Of a stretch of DNA of 64,000 bases, positions 61,235 to 64,000 are shown piece by piece. Within the stretch, counting starts at the first letter, position 1, and each line of letters opens with the position of its first letter. The DNA lies in the NCBI RefSeq assembly GCF_007830055.1, contig NZ_VLLE01000004.1, forward strand, positions 649,248-713,247, written 5' to 3'. Position numbers and translations under genes: made by a program. The DNA comes from Lacibacter cauensis. GTDB taxonomy: Bacteria > Bacteroidota > Bacteroidia > Chitinophagales > Chitinophagaceae. The notes below the pieces were generated by a model, which did no database searches, was not told where the DNA came from, and worked only from the letters and a program-made list of their open reading frames with translations.

Positions 61235-61260
61235 AAAAGCCGCTTCAGCAGCGGCTTTTT
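61235..61260 (+). terminator. Terminator after mono-haem cytochrome gene
   Basis: AGCCGCT / AGCGGCT stem (61238-61244, 61250-61256), flanking A4/T4 extension and T run. Confidence 0.75.
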
Positions 61261-61300
61261 CATTTTCATCTTTACAGTCTTATCATCAAACAAAGCACTT

Positions 61301-62569
61301 ATGAAATACAGGAACCTGTTGCTGGCACTGGTATTCGTACCGGCCATATCAAATGCGCAATTAAACGGTTTAATCAACAAAGCAAAAAACAAAGTAACCC
61401 AACGTGTAAATAACAAAACAGATAAAGCCATTGACGATGCGTTGGATGAAATAGAAGGTAAACCAAAAAAGCAAACACCAAACAGCAGCAATACAAACAC
61501 CGAAACAACCAAACAACCGGCCGTTGCTTCCTATACCAAATACGATTTTATTGCAGGCGAAAAAATTTTGTATGCCGAAGATTTTGCTGCTGAAGCCATT
61601 GGCGAATTACCGCTTGGCTGGAACACCAATGGAACCGGCGAAGTAGTTACCATACCCAATCAAACCGGCAAATGGTTGCGTTTACACAAATCGTTTATTT
61701 ACCTCAGCAACAACACAAAAGAATTTGGCGACAACTATACCATTGAGTTCGATATGCTGCTGCAGCTAAAAAACAACGGCTGGGGTTTTCCCGAATTATC
61801 GTTTGGCGTATTGGCATCGGGTACATTGAGTACAACCGATAACAGTTTTCTGAAAGACTACGATGTGAATGCTTCTGTTTTAACAAGCATTTATCCGGGT
61901 GCTTCATCGCCAAGCCGGTTAAAAATAGTATCGCAACTGAATAACGGCACCTACTTCAGCAGCAGCGAAAAAGAATACGGTGAACTTGAAAAATATTATG
62001 GCAAACCGGTGCATGTAGCTGTACATGTGCAAAAAGAACGCTTGCGTATCTGGGTTAACGAAACAAAAGCATTTGATGTACCCAAAGCCGTTCCGCTGGA
62101 ACATAAAATGAACCAACTGTTTTTTAAGATCAGCCATACCAATTATGCAGAAAACGATTATGGATTATTCATCAGCAATTTAAAAATTGCAACAGGCTTA
62201 CCCGATACAAGACATAAACTGCTGGAAGAAGGCAAATTTTCAACCACAGGAATTTTATTTGATGTAAACGCTGCGGTCATCAAACCCGAATCCTTCGGCA
62301 TGATAAAAGAAATCGCAACGGTATTAAAAGAAAACCCAACCGTTAAGATCAGGATCGTTGGCCACACCAGCAGCGATGGTGATGATGCCGCTAATCTCGA
62401 GCTGTCGAAAAAACGTGCAGCAGCGGTAAAAGAATTACTCATAAAAGAATATGGCATTGATGCAGCGGTAATAGAAACCGATGGCAAAGGCGAAACACAA
62501 CCTGTTGCCGATAATAAAACAAAAGAAGGTAAAGCGGCTAACCGCAGAGTGGAGTTTATAAAACTGTAA
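61301..62569 (+). CDS. OmpA-domain lipoprotein-like outer membrane protein
   Basis: 422 residues. Signal peptide (about 1-19, ending SNAQ), a charged coiled region (NKAKNKVTQRVNNKTDKAID), a beta-rich middle of about 250 residues of the concanavalin/laminin-like type (DFAAEAIGELPLGWNTNGTGE, in parts) and a C-terminal OmpA domain (about 310-422) with the peptidoglycan-binding motif (IVGHTSSDGD, LSKKRAAAVK, NRRVEFIKL). It would bind the cell wall. It is followed after 2 bp by the TPR gene on the same strand. Confidence 0.85.
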   Translation: MKYRNLLLALVFVPAISNAQLNGLINKAKNKVTQRVNNKTDKAIDDALDEIEGKPKKQTPNSSNTNTETTKQPAVASYTKYDFIAGEKILYAEDFAAEAIGELPLGWNTNGTGEVVTIPNQTGKWLRLHKSFIYLSNNTKEFGDNYTIEFDMLLQLKNNGWGFPELSFGVLASGTLSTTDNSFLKDYDVNASVLTSIYPGASSPSRLKIVSQLNNGTYFSSSEKEYGELEKYYGKPVHVAVHVQKERLRIWVNETKAFDVPKAVPLEHKMNQLFFKISHTNYAENDYGLFISNLKIATGLPDTRHKLLEEGKFSTTGILFDVNAAVIKPESFGMIKEIATVLKENPTVKIRIVGHTSSDGDDAANLELSKKRAAAVKELLIKEYGIDAAVIETDGKGETQPVADNKTKEGKAANRRVEFIKL

Positions 62570-62571
62570 CC

Positions 62572-64000
62572 ATGAACACAACCACCATGAAATACATCCT
62601 GTTTGCTGTTCTGCTGCTGGTACACGCTTCCTCGTTTGCACAAACACAGGCCGACGTCAACAAAATGATGAAGATGACGCCTGCTGAACTGGAAGCGTAC
62701 AAGAAAAAGATGATTCAGCAGCAAACAGCCAAGGCACAGCAAATGGCTGAGCAATACAATCTCAACATCAACACATCTATACTGCCAAACGTAGAAATAA
62801 AACCACCGGTTAAAGATGTAAAGCGCCTGGCACTCATTCCCGTAAAACCACCTACACGAACCGAACTGGTTACAAGTTTACAGCAATCGGTTCAGCAAGT
62901 GCAAAAAGGAATTCCTGCACCAACAGTAAAAGAAGTGGAGCAGTTTGTAGCATCGAAAAATATTGCACAAATACACGATGCAGCCATCTCTACTTTCTAC
63001 AACAACAACTCTACACAGGGAGTTTTGATGATGATGAAGGCGGTTGCTGCCAACCCCGATTCGTTGCAGATGATGAACAACCTTGCGGCCATGTACAACA
63101 TGATTGGTGTGCAGCAAAAAGCAGTGCCCCTTTTGCAATATTGTTTACAGCAATTACCCAACAGCAGTATTGTCTTAAATAATCTCGGGCAGAGTTATTA
63201 TGGGTTGGGAGATCTGTTTACGGCTGCTGCTTATTTGCGTAAATGTCTCGATATCGATTCGCTCAACATCGAAGCCAACCACAGCATGGGCATGCTGCAT
63301 TACTTCAAAAAAGAATACGATGCAGCCATGAAGTATTTCGAGCGGGAAATGAGTGTGGCTTATCGCCGCAGCACCATGGCCATGGCCTACAAAATGGGTA
63401 AGAAATTTAACCTGCGTGCATTGGCCCAACGCCGCAACCAGCGAAAAGGAGCAAAGCAGAAAGATGCGTTTGAAGAAATTACACTCGGCAAATTTTCGTT
63501 ACCGCAGTATCCGGGTTCAGCAAAAGAAATTACCGAAAACAAAAACGAATACCTGGCTTTTACACAAAGTGTACAAACAGAAATGCTATTCTGGCAACAG
63601 AACGCAAGCACTGTTTTAGCCAAAGCACCAAAGGGTGATGTGTATCCCGGTGTTTATCACGATTTGGTTGAAGCCATGCTGGAAGAGCTGGATGAAGAAT
63701 TTACACCTGAATATCTCAACCCGTATAGCAACGATGAAGCAGCCGTTGCGCAGGAAATTCTGCAGCGCAATGCCACAGCAATCATCTCCGTTAAATGTCC
63801 TGAAGCTCCGCCGGGCAGCAGCATACAGGTACAACAGGAGTTTATTATTGCCTGTTGCGAAAATCAAAAACGTCCGCTGGCCGATAAATTATTAACGGAG
63901 TTAGGTAACCATATCAAACCGTTGTTCGATCTGGGCTTGTTGCGCTGTAAAGCATACATCAACCAAATGGTAGCTATTGTACAATTAGATCCAAGCCCTG
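62572..64000 (+). CDS. TPR repeat protein, 3' end cut off by window edge
   Basis: At least 476 residues, open to the window end. ATG 62572 is 2 bp behind the OmpA-domain gene; the signal peptide (MKYILFAVLLLVHASSFAQ) begins at the second ATG 62587, which could be the true start. A helical region (TPAELEAYKKKM) precedes TPR units near 150-260: AAMYNMIGVQQKAVPLLQY, NNLGQSYYGLGDLFTAAAYL and HYFKKEYDAAMKYFERE. Exported scaffold or enzyme-associated protein; role unknown. Confidence 0.8.
   Translation, partial: MNTTTMKYILFAVLLLVHASSFAQTQADVNKMMKMTPAELEAYKKKMIQQQTAKAQQMAEQYNLNINTSILPNVEIKPPVKDVKRLALIPVKPPTRTELVTSLQQSVQQVQKGIPAPTVKEVEQFVASKNIAQIHDAAISTFYNNNSTQGVLMMMKAVAANPDSLQMMNNLAAMYNMIGVQQKAVPLLQYCLQQLPNSSIVLNNLGQSYYGLGDLFTAAAYLRKCLDIDSLNIEANHSMGMLHYFKKEYDAAMKYFEREMSVAYRRSTMAMAYKMGKKFNLRALAQRRNQRKGAKQKDAFEEITLGKFSLPQYPGSAKEITENKNEYLAFTQSVQTEMLFWQQNASTVLAKAPKGDVYPGVYHDLVEAMLEELDEEFTPEYLNPYSNDEAAVAQEILQRNATAIISVKCPEAPPGSSIQVQQEFIIACCENQKRPLADKLLTELGNHIKPLFDLGLLRCKAYINQMVAIVQLDPSP

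Overview
The window looks like a chromosomal segment of a Bacteroidota bacterium, most likely a relative of the Chitinophagaceae (inference). The signs are: protein families largely confined to this phylum (DUF4290, DUF4199, the stand-alone four-helix-bundle/IVP protein); many promoter-like sites of the Bacteroidota type (TTG near -33, TAnnTTTG near -7) with little Shine-Dalgarno signal; many lipoproteins and Sec-exported proteins whose predicted cleavage site is followed by Gln; and GH3, LpxR-like and BNR-repeat proteins. Gene density is high and both strands are used in short operons. I saw no rRNA, tRNA, CRISPR array, prophage or transposase.

Layout. 0-10 kb: DUF4290 fragment with an RGG tail; murA with an acetyltransferase; a LURP-one-like protein; typA; a UvrD/PcrA helicase; the cysE-cysK cysteine operon; an ArsC/Spx-like protein. 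10-20 kb: ECF sigma factor, membrane partner and TraB/GumN protein in one operon; a ModF-like double ABC protein; esterase; ferritin; Nfu-type Fe-S scaffold; TPR and unknown proteins; cupin; OsmC; saccharopine-dehydrogenase-like enzyme. 20-30 kb: pnuC plus a NadR-type kinase (NAD salvage), mtgA, LysE exporter, GH3 protein, a GT2 fusion protein, inositol-phosphatase family enzyme, a four-helix-bundle gene inside 25-bp inverted repeats, thiL, S41 protease. 30-40 kb: OmpR-type two-component system and a UspA-like/YoaK operon that share 11-bp-phased direct repeats; recX-lpxR-nitrilase-nagA operon; ABC-F ATPase.

40-50 kb: nucleosidase, a kelch/IPT lipoprotein, a membrane gene broken by a frameshift and a stop, an outer-membrane protein, a CPA1 Na+/H+ antiporter, a UDG-family protein, an ArsR regulator with four tandem SRPBCC (AHSA1) proteins, and a B12-binding radical SAM protein. 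50-64 kb: an outer-membrane protein and an AraC regulator, a lipoprotein with a C-terminal haem domain, a membrane-anchored LuxR-type regulator and DUF4199 protein, a 1044-residue BNR-repeat protein with a CPBP protease, a cytochrome c cluster, an OmpA-domain protein and a TPR protein cut by the window edge.

The window is mainly housekeeping. The most interesting signals lie between or inside genes: (i) the inverted-repeat-flanked four-helix-bundle cassette at 27.7-28.2 kb; (ii) phased TTCTAAT/TTTTAAT repeats at two promoters, one of them that of the response regulator itself; (iii) a series of -7 boxes placed exactly 4 nt before the start codon, predicting leaderless mRNAs; (iv) a double GTAAG-N6-CTTAC operator on the arsR-SRPBCC promoter; (v) a repeat unit inserted in frame in a nitrilase gene. 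No wholly new system was proven from sequence alone.
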